Of a stretch of 17,549 nt of DNA, positions 8,901-17,549 are shown in pieces (the first letter of the stretch is position 1; each line of letters opens with the position of its first letter). The notes beneath the pieces are model-generated. The model worked only from the letters and a program-made list of their open reading frames with translations. It was not told where the DNA came from and did no database searches. Position numbers and translations under genes: made by a program. Origin of the DNA: Gonium pectorale. Lineage: Eukaryota > Chlorophyta > Chlorophyceae > Chlamydomonadales > Volvocaceae. The stretch is from assembly GCA_001584585.1 (NCBI GenBank), contig LSYV01000002.1, forward strand, positions 2,304,972 through 2,322,520, written 5' to 3'.

Positions 8901-11600
8901 TTCGTCATCCGGCTCCAGAGCCGCCTGCGCCTTGAGCGCCTGCAGGTCAAAATTCCAGGAGCTGACGCCCTTGCGGTACTCCTCCTGCGCAAGGGAGCAG
9001 CGGGTCGGAGCAGGGTTTGCGATGGAGAAGAGGGAGCGATATGGAGCGATGTAGGGCGGAAAGGGGCAGCTCACGGGCCATCAGCCGGGTCTTACTGCCA
9101 CACAAGGCATTCCAAGATTCTCCACCGCACCGCACCTGCGACTTCTCCAGGTTGCGATCATTATCCAGTTTGTTGGTGGCGGCCACTCCGGTACGAATTT
9201 GGTTGACCCGTTCCGAGAGGGGTGGGAGGTTGCCCACCAGGTTGTCCTTCAGGTACTTGGCGTCTTTAGCCGTCTGGGGAAGGGACGGGGTAGGTGACGC
9301 GCGTGGGGGGTCGTCGAGAGGGGAACAAGCAGTCAGAGGGCGTGGCGTTGTTGACTGGGGACAGCGTCCGGTGTGCCGGCGGTAACGCCAGCGTCCGAGC
9401 CGCCCATACCGAGGTGGGTCGAGGGGGGAAAGCGCGCTTGAACCAGAGGGGTGCTGGGTGGCCGGCGGGCGCGTGGATGCCGCTGACGGGAACTGTGTCC
9501 ACGCATGCGCGCTGTGGCAAGCTCGCCGGAGAACCAGCCAACCCAAATTGTTGTGTAACCAACGGAGGCTGGCCGCCCCACCTTGAAGAACTTATGTTCG
9601 AGCAGCTGCGCCGCTGTGGGCCGCTTGTCCTTCTCCTTTTGCAGGCAGCGGGTCACCAGGTCCTTGAGCGCCTGCGACATCATGGCTGATGTTTTAGCCA
9701 GGACTCTCGGATGCAAGTGCTTGACGTGAAAGCACAAGCCTCCGGCTGTAATTTCCAGCGTTAACCAGGAGGATTAGCGCACAGGCAGTATGATGCAAGC
9801 GGGGAGTTGGGAGTCACGGGCGGGTTGGTACCACGCTCCCGGTTTGTCGAGCCTGGACATCAGGTGTCAAGCCCCCATATGCCCTCCACCGCGCCCCCAT
9901 CAGCCCGCCGGGGGCACTCCACCCGCGAGGTGGCAGCACTCACCTTTGAGAAGTGCTTCTTGCCCTTGTCCTCCAGCGTGGGCGCCGGGTTTTGCAGCGT
10001 CATGAGCAGCACCTTCATGGGCGGGAACTTGGCGAACGGCGCGTGGCCGTGGCACATCTCCAGAAGCGTGATGCCGAAGGACCAGATGTCCGCCGAGAAG
10101 TCATACCTGCGAGTAGCCCATCGGAAAGTGGTCACCTCCTTGCCCCCAGGGAATTCCTTATGTTTACCCGCCCTTTCAGCCCTCGGGTATGCGACAGCGG
10201 CGAACGCGCACTCAGGGAGGGCCCCGAAAGCGGTAGGGGGCAGGGCCACAGCAAGCGCGCTGCGACGGCTGCTGCGCCTCGGAGTCCGCGGAGGGCTCCT
10301 CTCCTCGCGAGCATGACTGCCATGTGGGCTGCTAGGCGGCCCTTCGGCCGGCATGGCGCACAGCCCTCGCCGGAGGTCCCACGCCCAGTCGCTGGGGCTC
10401 ACCCTGAGGACTGCTCCATAACCTCGGGCGCCATCCAGCAGGGTGTTCCCACGAACGTCATGCGCGACTTGTTATCGTGGCCCCAGGAGCCCCCCCTTTC
10501 CAGGCTGGCCGCCACGCCGAAGTCGCCCAGCTTCACGTTCCCGTCGCCGTCCACGAGGATGTTGCCCGCCTGCAGGTGAGCGGCTCCAGGTTCAGTGGAC
10601 AGCACGAGTCGCGGCCAAGGGGTAGGGCCAGGCTCTCCTTGCCACCTTCCAGTCCTCACCACTTTCCAGGTCCACCGAAACAGGCACCTTATTCTAGGTG
10701 GGGAAAGTGCACGTTGGTGGGGCGTCTCCCGTCCATTCAGGGGCACGTACGCCTTTGGGGCCACAATGCGGGTGCACGCGGGCGCACCTTCACGTCCCGA
10801 TGGATGCTCCCGTTCTTGTGTACGTAGTCCAGGCCTTTCAGCACCTCACGGCCAATGGTCGCAAGGATTGTCTCGTCCAGTCCCTGCGGATCAGACAACG
10901 GAATTGTCCGTTGTATGGTTGGCTGGCAGCGGGGCGACGCCATAAGGCGTGCCAAACCCAAGCCAGTCCCTGGTCCCGCCCTGCTGTGTCCCCGCACCTC
11001 GGGGTACTTGTACTTCATAATATGGAGCACCGAGCCCCCGGACACGAACGGCATGACCATCCATAGCTCCTGGCCGTGCACGAACGAGCAATAGAGCGGC
11101 AGGATGTTGGGGTGGTTGTACAAGCGCATCGTCTGAGCCTCGTGGATGATCTCATCCTGCACGGCATATCGAGAGCGCGTCATGAAGCAGCAGCTTCCTG
11201 GGATTTCCCCCGTCCGGGGCGCAGCAGCCGCACCAGGTCGCAGTTCATGCTCTCCAGGTTCATCAGCTTCACCGCCACCTCGGCCCCATTTGAGCATATC
11301 GCCCGGTGCACCTGTAACAGCGACATTCCGAGGTGATGGCTATGCGCAGCTGGCAAAACACTCGGCTCGAGCAGCAGGGCTTACTGTGGCGCTGACGCCC
11401 CGGCCGCAGTCATCAATAATCTCATACGCACTGGCCTCCGTCGGCCAATCCCTACGGGGGATCCACGGCTTAGCAGCTGGTCGGCCTAGAATCGGTGGCA
11501 AGGCGCGGACTCACTTCCCCAGCAGCGCAAAATCTTTTGTGCTTTTGCGTGAAGTCAGCTGAGAGACTTTGGCCGTGAGGCCTGTCAAGGCGCGTTCCAT
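5923..11600 (-). CDS. Ste20-family Ser/Thr kinase, OSR1/BLUS1 type, with an apparent one-base frameshift near the C-terminus
   Basis: Sixteen exons on the minus strand: 11600-11515, 11451-11385, 11311-11234, 11156-10998, 10883-10788, 10569-10403, 10106-9944, 9671-9582, 9273-9136, 8984-8711, 8540-8460, 8165-7963, 7713-7327, 7065-6865, 6584-6425 and 6135-5923 (TGA). About 853 residues. Kinase domain about 38-302: Gly-loop CGRGVSATV (44-52), VAVK lysine 66, helix-C Glu 83, HRDVKAGN (158-165), DFG (178-180), [14 protein letters not shown] (198-211, with the Thr that WNK kinases phosphorylate in animal OSR1) and ADIWSFG. After it comes a plant-type block [21 protein letters not shown] (351-371), a Ser/Ala/Pro-rich region, RFEV (536-539) and RFKI (650-653), then a C-terminal coiled coil ([33 protein letters not shown]). 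Plant relatives act in stress and blue-light signalling; the target here is unknown. Exon 6584-6425 has one base too many for its two coding frames to join (see 6478-6483). Confidence 0.95.
6478..6483 (-). other. Homopolymer at an apparent +1 frameshift in the kinase gene
   Basis: The exon at 6584-6425 opens in phase 0 with [18 protein letters not shown] and [11 protein letters not shown], but closes in the next frame with [18 protein letters not shown], which joins in phase to the last exon. Its length is 160 nt where a multiple of 3 is required. The frames change at a run of six G in gene sense (six C at 6478-6483). No GT..AG pair inside the exon would absorb one base. This is either a sequencing or assembly error or a real indel. 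Confidence 0.75.
7714..8459 (-). other. Two stop-free, frame-neutral introns in the kinase gene
   Basis: The introns at 8459-8166 (GTGAGC..TGCAG, 294 nt) and 7962-7714 (GTGCGT..CGCAG, 249 nt) are both multiples of three and contain no in-frame stop. One open frame therefore runs unbroken through exons 8540-8460, 8165-7963 and 7713-7327 and both introns. The translated intron parts are Cys-, Trp- and Arg-rich and look unlike the flanking Ser/Pro/Ala-rich protein, so I treat them as introns. Confidence 0.7.
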
Positions 11601-11959
11601 GCCGGGTTCGGTGTCTAGAAAAGCATGAGAAAGGGGGGTGCTCAGGTGTTGCAAGCGGGTTGCCGCTCTGGTTCAGTTTGAACAGAACACAATGACATTC
11701 TGCTGGTATACAGGCTGTTTCCCCCGCCGGTGTACGGGTTTGGCGGAGGGAGGGAGAGCCACCGTTCGTCTTGCTTGCATGCCCGAGCATAAGCTGACAT
11801 AGTTTTGCATACAGCCCTGACAACAGTTTGCCAGGACGTGCTTGCGTGTTTCTCCTGCTGTTTCCGCTGCAGCGTGATGCCCAGAGGATAGACACGTTCT
11901 TTGCACTTACAGCATAAACTTAGATCGGCCTTTGCATAGTAGCCGCCCAATCCCGGGAA
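11601..11959. promoter_or_regulatory. Divergent promoter region between the kinase and SR45-type genes
   Basis: The 359 bp between the two start codons must carry both promoters and leaders. It is visibly less GC-rich than the flanking exons. CCAAT-like GCCCAATCCC lies just before the SR45 start, at 11946-11955. I could not identify a TATA box or a known response element. Confidence 0.45.
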
Positions 11960-14802
11960 ATGGTGAGCAGGAGCCGGTCGCGCTCTCGCGGCAGCTCCCC
12001 CTCCGGAAGCTCCAGCTCTAGTGGGAGCGGAAGCAGCAGCAGCGGCACTAGCAGCAAGTCGAGCGGATCGCGCAGCAGCGGCTCCAGGTGGATCTTGCTG
12101 CTCGAGATGTGCGGGCCGGCAGCTGTAACCCGCGCCTGACCGAGGCGGTGCCCCTTTGCAGCCCCGGTCGGTCTCCGTCGCCGCGTGGGCGCGCTCGGGA
12201 AGGCAAGGATGGGGTGAAGGCGAACGGGGACCGGCAGCCCAGCCCGGCACCCAAGCCTGTCCAGGTGAGCAGGGCGGCACCAGGCTCAGGTGGGGCGGCT
12301 CCTTGCTCTCCAAAGTCGTCCTCCCTCCCTAGACGACCGGCCCGGTCTGCCACTGATTTCCCGTGGATGCACACACCCTTTCGCGGGTGGAGGCGATGTG
12401 CTCTGCACCGGGTGGAGGCCATGTGTTTCGCAAGTGGCCCTCAACTCTGCGCTGCTGAGGCTTGGTGTTGCTCAGTGTCGGGCTGTGTTAGCGGCTCCGG
12501 TGGGCTTTACTGTTGAGGGCCCATGCAGCATTGAGTGCCGCTCGTGCTCGCGCCCGCATGGCGGGCGACTGGAGGGAGGAGGCGGCTTGCCGCTGCCCGT
12601 CAGAGCCCGTTGTCGCCGCCGTCTAGGCCGACGCGCAGGAGGACGCCCAGCGCTGCCGCTCGCCTTCTTTGTTCGCCCCACCCTGTCGCCAAGACTGTTG
12701 CTGGCGAGCAATACCAATGTGCCACAGCACCCCTGCATTGCGCTCCTCGCCCCCAACCTACACCCTACCCCCCACCCCGCCCCCGCGCCAGGGCTTCTCT
12801 ACTGAGAATGCCTTCCAACCCTCTACCCCGCCCCCGCGCACCCTCATTGGCCTTCCAGGACGCCGACGACGGCATGGGCCTGACTCGCCTGGTGGTGGGC
12901 AACCTGACCCGCAACGTGACGGAGGACCACGTCCGGGAGATCTTCGGATTCTATGGATCGCTGAAGTCGGTCGAGCTGGCCATAGACCGGGCCGTCAACT
13001 TGCCGCGCGGCTTCGCGCACGTTGAGTTTGAGAGCCGCGATGACGCGGAGCGGGCCATGGACTACATGAACAACGGCCAGATTGACGGCAATGTGGTCAG
13101 GTGGGTGGGTGAGCTGCGGTGGGGGCCGACATGGTAGGTAGGAGACAGGTTGGGCCGGGCCTAGCGCGGGGTCCTGGACCTGCTGTGCGTGCGTTATGGG
13201 TAAGCGTGTTTCCAGCCCACTCAAACGCTTGGGTGGGGGCTTCAGGAAACACCTGAGGTTGCCCCGTCTAGCCCGAGCATCCTGAGAAGCCAGAACCTGC
13301 GGTCCGGCTAACCCGCATGCCACTATGCCCACGACCACGCTGCCCTTCCGCCCTTGCTGCGGCAACCGCTCATTCAGGGTCAACTTCGTGATCCTGCCCA
13401 AGAAGCGCTCGCCCCCGCCGCCGCCTCTGCCGCCGCCGCCGCCACTGGGCCGGGGCCCGTCCCCGCCCCGCCGTGGGGGCAGCCCCGGACGACGGGGCGC
13501 CAGCCCCGGACGGCGGGGAGGTAGCCCGCCTCGTCGCGCTGTAAGTCCCCCACGACGAGGCGCCAGCCCGCCTCGCCGTGGCGCCAGCCCGCCTCGCCGT
13601 GGCGCCAGCCCGCTTCGCCGTGGGGTGAGCCCGCCTCGCCGTGTTGCCAGCCCGCCACGCCGCGGCGCCAGCCCACCGCGCCGCGGGGTGAGCCCGCCGC
13701 GCCGTGTCGCCAGCCCGGGGCGGCGGGGTGGATCCCCGCTCCGCCGGGGTGGCAGCCCAGTGCGGAGAGGTGTCAGCCCGCCGCGCCGGGGCGCCAGCCC
13801 TCCGAGGCGGCGGTCACCGGTGGGGCGCAGGTCGCCGTCGCCGCGCAGGGCTTCGCCGGGTCGCAGGTGCGGCCACGCTGTCGGGCGGGGATGGGGAGCA
13901 GATCACAGTTCTTGGGGACGAGCACACGTAGAATTATGCCCCAAACGCCACTTGGTTGCAGTCGTAGTGGCGGTGCCCGTTGCCCCGTTTTCAGACGCAT
14001 GGGAACGACACACAAGGGTAAAGGATGGATGAGGCGGCTTCCTGTTATGTGGGGGGTAAAAAGGGGCCATCGGGCCTTGCCAACAGCCTTCCTGGTGCCC
14101 ATGGATTTGTGACGACGGCGGCATGATGAGTGAAGGCGCCTGTGATGGGTCCGAGCCTGGATTTTGGGCACCCAACTGCATACAAATGTGCCTTATCGTG
14201 ACCTCGTCGCTGCTGTCCTGAACACCACAGGCCCCGGAGCCGCAGCCCACCGCGCGGGTACCAGGGCGGCCGGCGGCTGCCGTCGCCCCCGCGGCGCGGA
14301 GCCTCCCCCGTGCGCCGCAGGTCGCCGCCCCGTCGCAGCCGCAGCCCTGCGCGCCGGGCCTCACCGGGTGGCGCCCGGCGGCGGGCCGTGTCCCGCTCGC
14401 GCTCGCGCTCTCCCCCGGCTGGACCCCGGGTATGCACGGGGTTTCCAGCTCGGCGCGGGTTTCAGCTTGGGCTGTGTGGCACATACGGTGCTTGGCACAG
14501 GGGGGGCTCATGTGGCGTTGGGAATGCAAGTGCCGTGAGTACGTGCACCCGGAGCGCACCCCAGAACGGGAGCTATGAGGGCGCCTGAAGTCTGACCTGT
14601 ATTCTTCTCCAATGTTGAAGCCGACCCCACGTTGGCCCTTTCCTTGCCTCCGCAGGGTGGACGCGGACCGTCTCCGGCCCGGCGGCCTGCCCGTGGCCGC
14701 AGCAGCAGCTCGGACCGCTCCACCACCAGCAGCAGCAGCCGCAGCACCTCGTCGTCGTCCTCCACTTCCAGTGGCTCCAGCACGTCTTCCGGGTCACGGT
14801 AA
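11960..14802 (+). CDS. SR45: SR45/RNPS1-type splicing factor (RS - RRM - RS)
   Basis: Six exons: 11960-12087, 12162-12264, 12859-13100, 13378-13866, 14231-14429 and 14656-14802. All phases agree; the joined 1308 nt give 435 residues and TAA. Residues 1-77 form a short Arg/Ser region (MVSRSRSRSRGSSPSG, then a Ser run). The RNA-recognition motif spans about 87-164, with RNP2 LVVGNL (88-93) and RNP1 RGFAHVEF (127-134). LTRNVTEDHVREIF, DRAVNLPRGF and NNGQIDGNVV match the SR45/RNPS1 pattern closely. After VNFVILPKKR comes a Pro run and a long tail of SPPRRGA/SPGRRGG repeats, then SRSRSRSP and a Ser/Thr-rich end. RNPS1 and SR45 are nuclear components of the exon-junction complex/ASAP system that act in splice-site choice. 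A TGTAA lies at 15134-15138. The initiator ATG is followed directly by GTGAGC, a donor-like hexamer, but the encoded RS start fits the family. Confidence 0.95.
12265..12858 (+). other. Intron 2 of the SR45-type gene
   Basis: The donor is GTGAGC at 12265 and the acceptor CTTCCAG ends at 12858. The last 120 nt are strongly C-rich and contain two similar blocks around CTACCCCGCCCCCGCGC (about 12766-12790 and 12823-12841). I see nothing else coding. Confidence 0.75.
13455..13810 (+). repeat. 21-bp tandem repeats encoding SPPRRGA units
   Basis: This coding array in exon 4 of the SR45-type gene has a 21-bp period, so each unit adds seven residues without changing frame. Units starting at 13561 and 13582 are identical and the one at 13603 differs by one base; the outer units are more diverged. 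Some units carry GTGAGC (13625-13630, 13688-13693) and one carries GTAAGT (13541-13546). Confidence 0.9.
13867..14230 (+). other. Intron 4 of the SR45-type gene
   Basis: The donor is GTGCGG at 13867 and the acceptor CACCACAG ends at 14230. The body is less GC-rich than the flanking repeat exon and shows no gene-like frame. Confidence 0.7.
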
Positions 14803-15133
14803 CGCAGGATGCGGCACTCTCGCCACTCGCCTGAGTTGGGGCCGGGTTGAGGCTGGGCAGTTGCTGCTGCACGTCCCGATGCTAACCTTTATGGAATACA
14901 ATGACGCGCGCGAGGGAGATACGTATGGATGTTGGCTTGTGCCGAGGCGGACGGCCTATAGCATGTCGTCGAGTCGTTAGGGACGTTTCGCCTTCGTCTG
15001 TTGAGGATTTGTTTCAACTTGGTAATGCAGCTGAACGGTAACTGGTCGCGAGCCTTTGCGCGTGGCTTGAGCAGTCTGCGTGGATCCTATGCTGGGAGGT
15101 TGGGGACCGTTGGGACTTCCCGCTCGGGCTCGA

Positions 15134-15138
15134 TGTAA
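15134..15138 (+). terminator. Putative polyadenylation signal TGTAA
   Basis: TGTAA lies 332 nt after the stop codon of the SR45-type gene and only 40 nt before the proposed LepA start codon, so the two transcription units would be nearly contiguous. Confidence 0.55.
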
Positions 15139-15177
15139 CCTGGTGCCTGCATCCGTTCATCTGCAGTCACAGGATAA

Positions 15178-17549
15178 ATGGCGTGTCCTCTAGCCCAGCA
15201 ATTGGGCCGCGCAGGGCCGCTAGGGCGCAGGGCCACTCGGTCCACACCACACGCGACTGCCACGCCGCTCCCCCGGCTGGTTCACCACATCTCCCCTCAA
15301 TGCCCAGTCGCGCTCAACCTTGGTCAGCGTCAGCCCATCGATAGGCTCGTTCCTCGCGCAAGCGCTGTGACGGCGCCAGAACTTGAGCTGGAGAAGGGAG
15401 GACCCGGCTCGACCTATGGAAATGGCTCGGTGGCAAAGGCAAGAGAATAGCCTGCTACCGGTGTGACCCAGCCATATGGGTTGTTGTGCGTTCTACATGG
15501 CTCCATCGTGTCTCGCGCCTCCGCGTAACAGGTGCCCGTGGAGCGCATCCGCAACTTTTCCATCATCGCGCACATTGATCACGGCAAATCCACGCTCGCG
15601 GACCAGCTGCTCCTGAAGACGGGGACCGTGGCCGCCCGTGACATGGTGGTGAGACACGCGTTGGCGCGGCGCTCTGGCGTACACGCCGGATCCGCCCTGG
15701 GCATTGGGATGGAGCCGAGGGGGCTGTACCGCGTTGGTCCCGGAGGAGGGGGCGGGTCCATCCTCGGGTGGGCCCCGAGGCGGGTCGGACCTCCCACGGC
15801 CGGTGCTCAGCAAACGTCAGCCCCGCAACGCACCTCCACGTGCTGTGCTGAGGCGCAGCGAGCTGGTGTAGTTGTCAGGGCGTCAGGAACCCAGGCACTG
15901 TGAGCCTGCTGCGGAGGCGCCCTGGCTCCAGCGTCCGGACAGGACATGCTTGGGCGCCATCACTACCGTGCGCGTCTGTGTGCGCCTGCCAGCCAGCCTA
16001 CTCAGCGCCTGGACCCACGAACCGCCCACCAGGCTGTGAGGCCCTCAGCCGGTCGACTCCCGGCAGCGGCAGGGCGTTAATGAGGCGCTGGCGGGGTTCC
16101 AGGACAGAGGCCGCGGGTGCGGCGGCCGTCGAGGCTGTCTCCCCTCCCCGCTCCTAGCCGTGCCGGGGTCCAGCTGGGGGCTGTCCTCGTGCCCCACCCC
16201 ACCCCCGCCCCGCAACGCAACGCAGCGCAGCGCACGCTTCTTGCCGCGCTGCCAGGGGGGTCTCCAAGGTGCGGGACACAGCGGAGGGCGGCTGTGGCTC
16301 GGGCCCTGTGTGGCAGCCAGGCCCCTGGCACTCGGCGTGCGGCCGCGCTGCGGACACCCGCCCCCCGGATGCACGCATGATAGGGGCGGGCCCCCAGCCC
16401 GGAGCTCGCCCGGCGGTCGGACAGAGCGCCGACGACTGGCGCCGCTTTGGCCTTCCGCGCGCAGCGCTCTGGTCTGCGAGCCGGTGGTGGTGCCACTGGC
16501 CCCTGGCTACTCCCCCCGAGGGAGTTCATTCTCCTGTCCCTTCAAAACCGCCCGTGGAAGATGTGCGCCTCGCCCGTAACTTGCCCGGGCGGCCGAGGCA
16601 GCGGGGAAGAGGAAGCGGCGATAGCGGAAGGCGTATCTCCATTGCCGGATTCTGGCCGACACGTGGAGGGACTGGCGCCCACCAGAACATGCCAGTCCCT
16701 CAATTCTCCTCCCAGGCTCCCCACCCCAACCCTCCTGACCCAACCCTCCTGTCAATCACACCCCTCCTCTCCCAGCTCGTCGGTACTCATGTCCTTTACC
16801 CTTGAACCCCCCTTCGATCCCCCGCAGGAGCAATTCATGGACAGCAACGAAATCGAGCGCGAGCGCGGCATCACCATCAAGCTCAACACCGCGCGCATGA
16901 AGTACACCAGCAAGCGGGACGGCCAGCTGTACGCGCTCAACCTCATCGACACGCCCGGACACGTGGACTTCACGTACGAGGTGCGGGGGGCGGAGCAGCA
17001 CGGCACGGGGCCGTACGGTGCACAGGCCGCATGTGCGAGTAGTGCGGCAGCAAGCAGGTGCCGTGGCGGCGGTGCCGCACGCCGTGGCGGCGCCAGGCGG
17101 CGGCGCGTTCGAGGCAACGGAACCGCCAATGCGCGCCCGCGCGCCGCGCCCATCCCCACTCTCACCTTGTTCAAACGGCTGCTCGCGCCTGTCAAAGGCA
17201 CCCCTCCCTCGTCCGCCTCCCTCGTGCCCCCTCTCACCGTACCTGCAGCTGGCTGGGCCTGAGTCTGCATCAGTCTCTGCCGGCACACATGCACTTTCTC
17301 CCCTTCCCCTTTGTCCTTCCCCGTCGTTGTTCATTCCCTTCTCCCCCCTTCCCCATGGGAGCTAGCTGCGTGGGTCCTCCTTGGACGCCAGCGTGGATGC
17401 CACCGTGTTCTCTCAAAACCTGTGTCCTCTATCAACCCCGCCCCCGCCCCCGCCTCTCCCCTTCTCCCCCCTCGCCCCGGCAAGAGCGGCTTGGTCGCCG
17501 GACGGGCGCCTTCGTGCGGAAGCCAGCGCGTTTCACGTCGACCGTTTTG
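15178..17549 (+). CDS. LEPA: Chloroplast-type LepA/EF4 translation GTPase (5' part, runs off right edge)
   Basis: Three exons are seen: 15178-15429, 15532-15648 and 16828-16980, all joined in phase 0. The first (84 residues) is a likely transit peptide rich in Arg, Ala, Pro and Thr with a possible cleavage site near LVPRASA. Reading through its intron meets TAG at 15448-15450. This exon is less certain than the others, because its donor GTGGCA is weak. Exon 2 reads [21 protein letters not shown] with the P-loop at about 97-105, then TGTVAARDM. Exon 3 reads [18 protein letters not shown] (switch I with the conserved Thr) and [14 protein letters not shown] (switch II). The VPV start, RDM-EQF and [10 protein letters not shown] resemble cyanobacterial and plastid LepA more than mitochondrial Guf1. 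The factor acts on elongating ribosomes and supports chloroplast translation. The expected next block (SRSLAACEG in relatives) does not occur before the edge, so the window ends inside intron 3. Confidence 0.9.
15649..16827 (+). other. Intron 2 of the LepA gene (1.18 kb)
   Basis: The donor GTGAGA at 15649 and acceptor CCCGCAG ending at 16827 flank a long GC-rich intron. It contains a short CGCAA/CGCAG repeat at about 16212-16236 and a pyrimidine-rich 3' third from about 16690. Several open frames cross it but none resembles a protein, and their composition fits chance openness at high GC. Confidence 0.75.
16981..17549 (+). other. Start of LepA intron 3, cut by the window edge
   Basis: The donor is GTGCGG at 16981. 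The remaining 569 nt become strongly C- and T-rich from about 17200 to 17490, as expected near a 3' splice site. No continuation of the G domain is found in any frame. Confidence 0.65.

Noticed and set aside
13380..13676. Minus-strand frame with regular GWRHGEA repeats
   Set aside because: It is the reverse reading of the 21-bp SR45 coding repeats, so its regularity is a shadow.
13455..13810. CRISPR-like array
   Set aside because: Repeats are contiguous, without spacers, and encode the RS domain of a eukaryotic splicing factor.
16447..17262. A 271-codon plus-strand open frame containing LepA sequence
   Set aside because: It is LepA exon 16828-16980 read through into both flanking introns; the protein resembles LepA only between the splice sites.

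Overview
The window looks like nuclear DNA of a chlorophyte alga of the Chlamydomonas/Volvox group (Chlamydomonadales). The evidence is very GC-rich sequence, small intron-split genes with GT..AG junctions, introns that start with GGGT repeats and end in long C-rich tracts, and TGTAA as the likely polyadenylation signal. This lineage call is an inference; no rRNA or other marker is present. Bacterial gene-finding logic does not apply, and most long open frames here are chance products of high GC. I rebuilt the genes by joining exons whose splice phases agree.

Layout from left to right: (1) 1-1541, minus strand, 5' half of a SET-domain methyltransferase of the Rubisco-LSMT/SETD3 type, running off the left edge. 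(2) 1542-1876, short divergent spacer. (3) 1877-4622, plus strand, a four-exon gene for an unrecognised 335-residue protein with a likely chloroplast transit peptide, a Gly-rich linker and one membrane helix. (4) 4623-5922, convergent spacer. (5) 5923-11600, minus strand, a 16-exon Ste20/OSR1-type protein kinase related to plant BLUS1, apparently with one extra base in its penultimate exon. (6) 11601-11959, second divergent spacer. (7) 11960-14802, plus strand, a six-exon SR45/RNPS1-type splicing factor. (8) 15178 to the right edge, plus strand, 5' part of a chloroplast-type LepA/EF4 GTPase.

The genes are ordinary nuclear neighbours with no shared pathway that I can see. Two are probably plastid-targeted (the unknown membrane protein and LepA), one is an RNA-processing factor, one a signalling kinase and one a lysine (or histidine) methyltransferase. 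Two divergent pairs (SET/unknown and kinase/SR45) may share promoters. I found no mobile element, CRISPR array, tRNA, rRNA or viral gene.

The points most worth checking are the frameshift in the kinase, two frame-neutral stop-free introns in the same gene, its paired RFxV/RFxI motifs, cryptic splice sites inside the SR45 repeat exon, and the unrecognised membrane protein.
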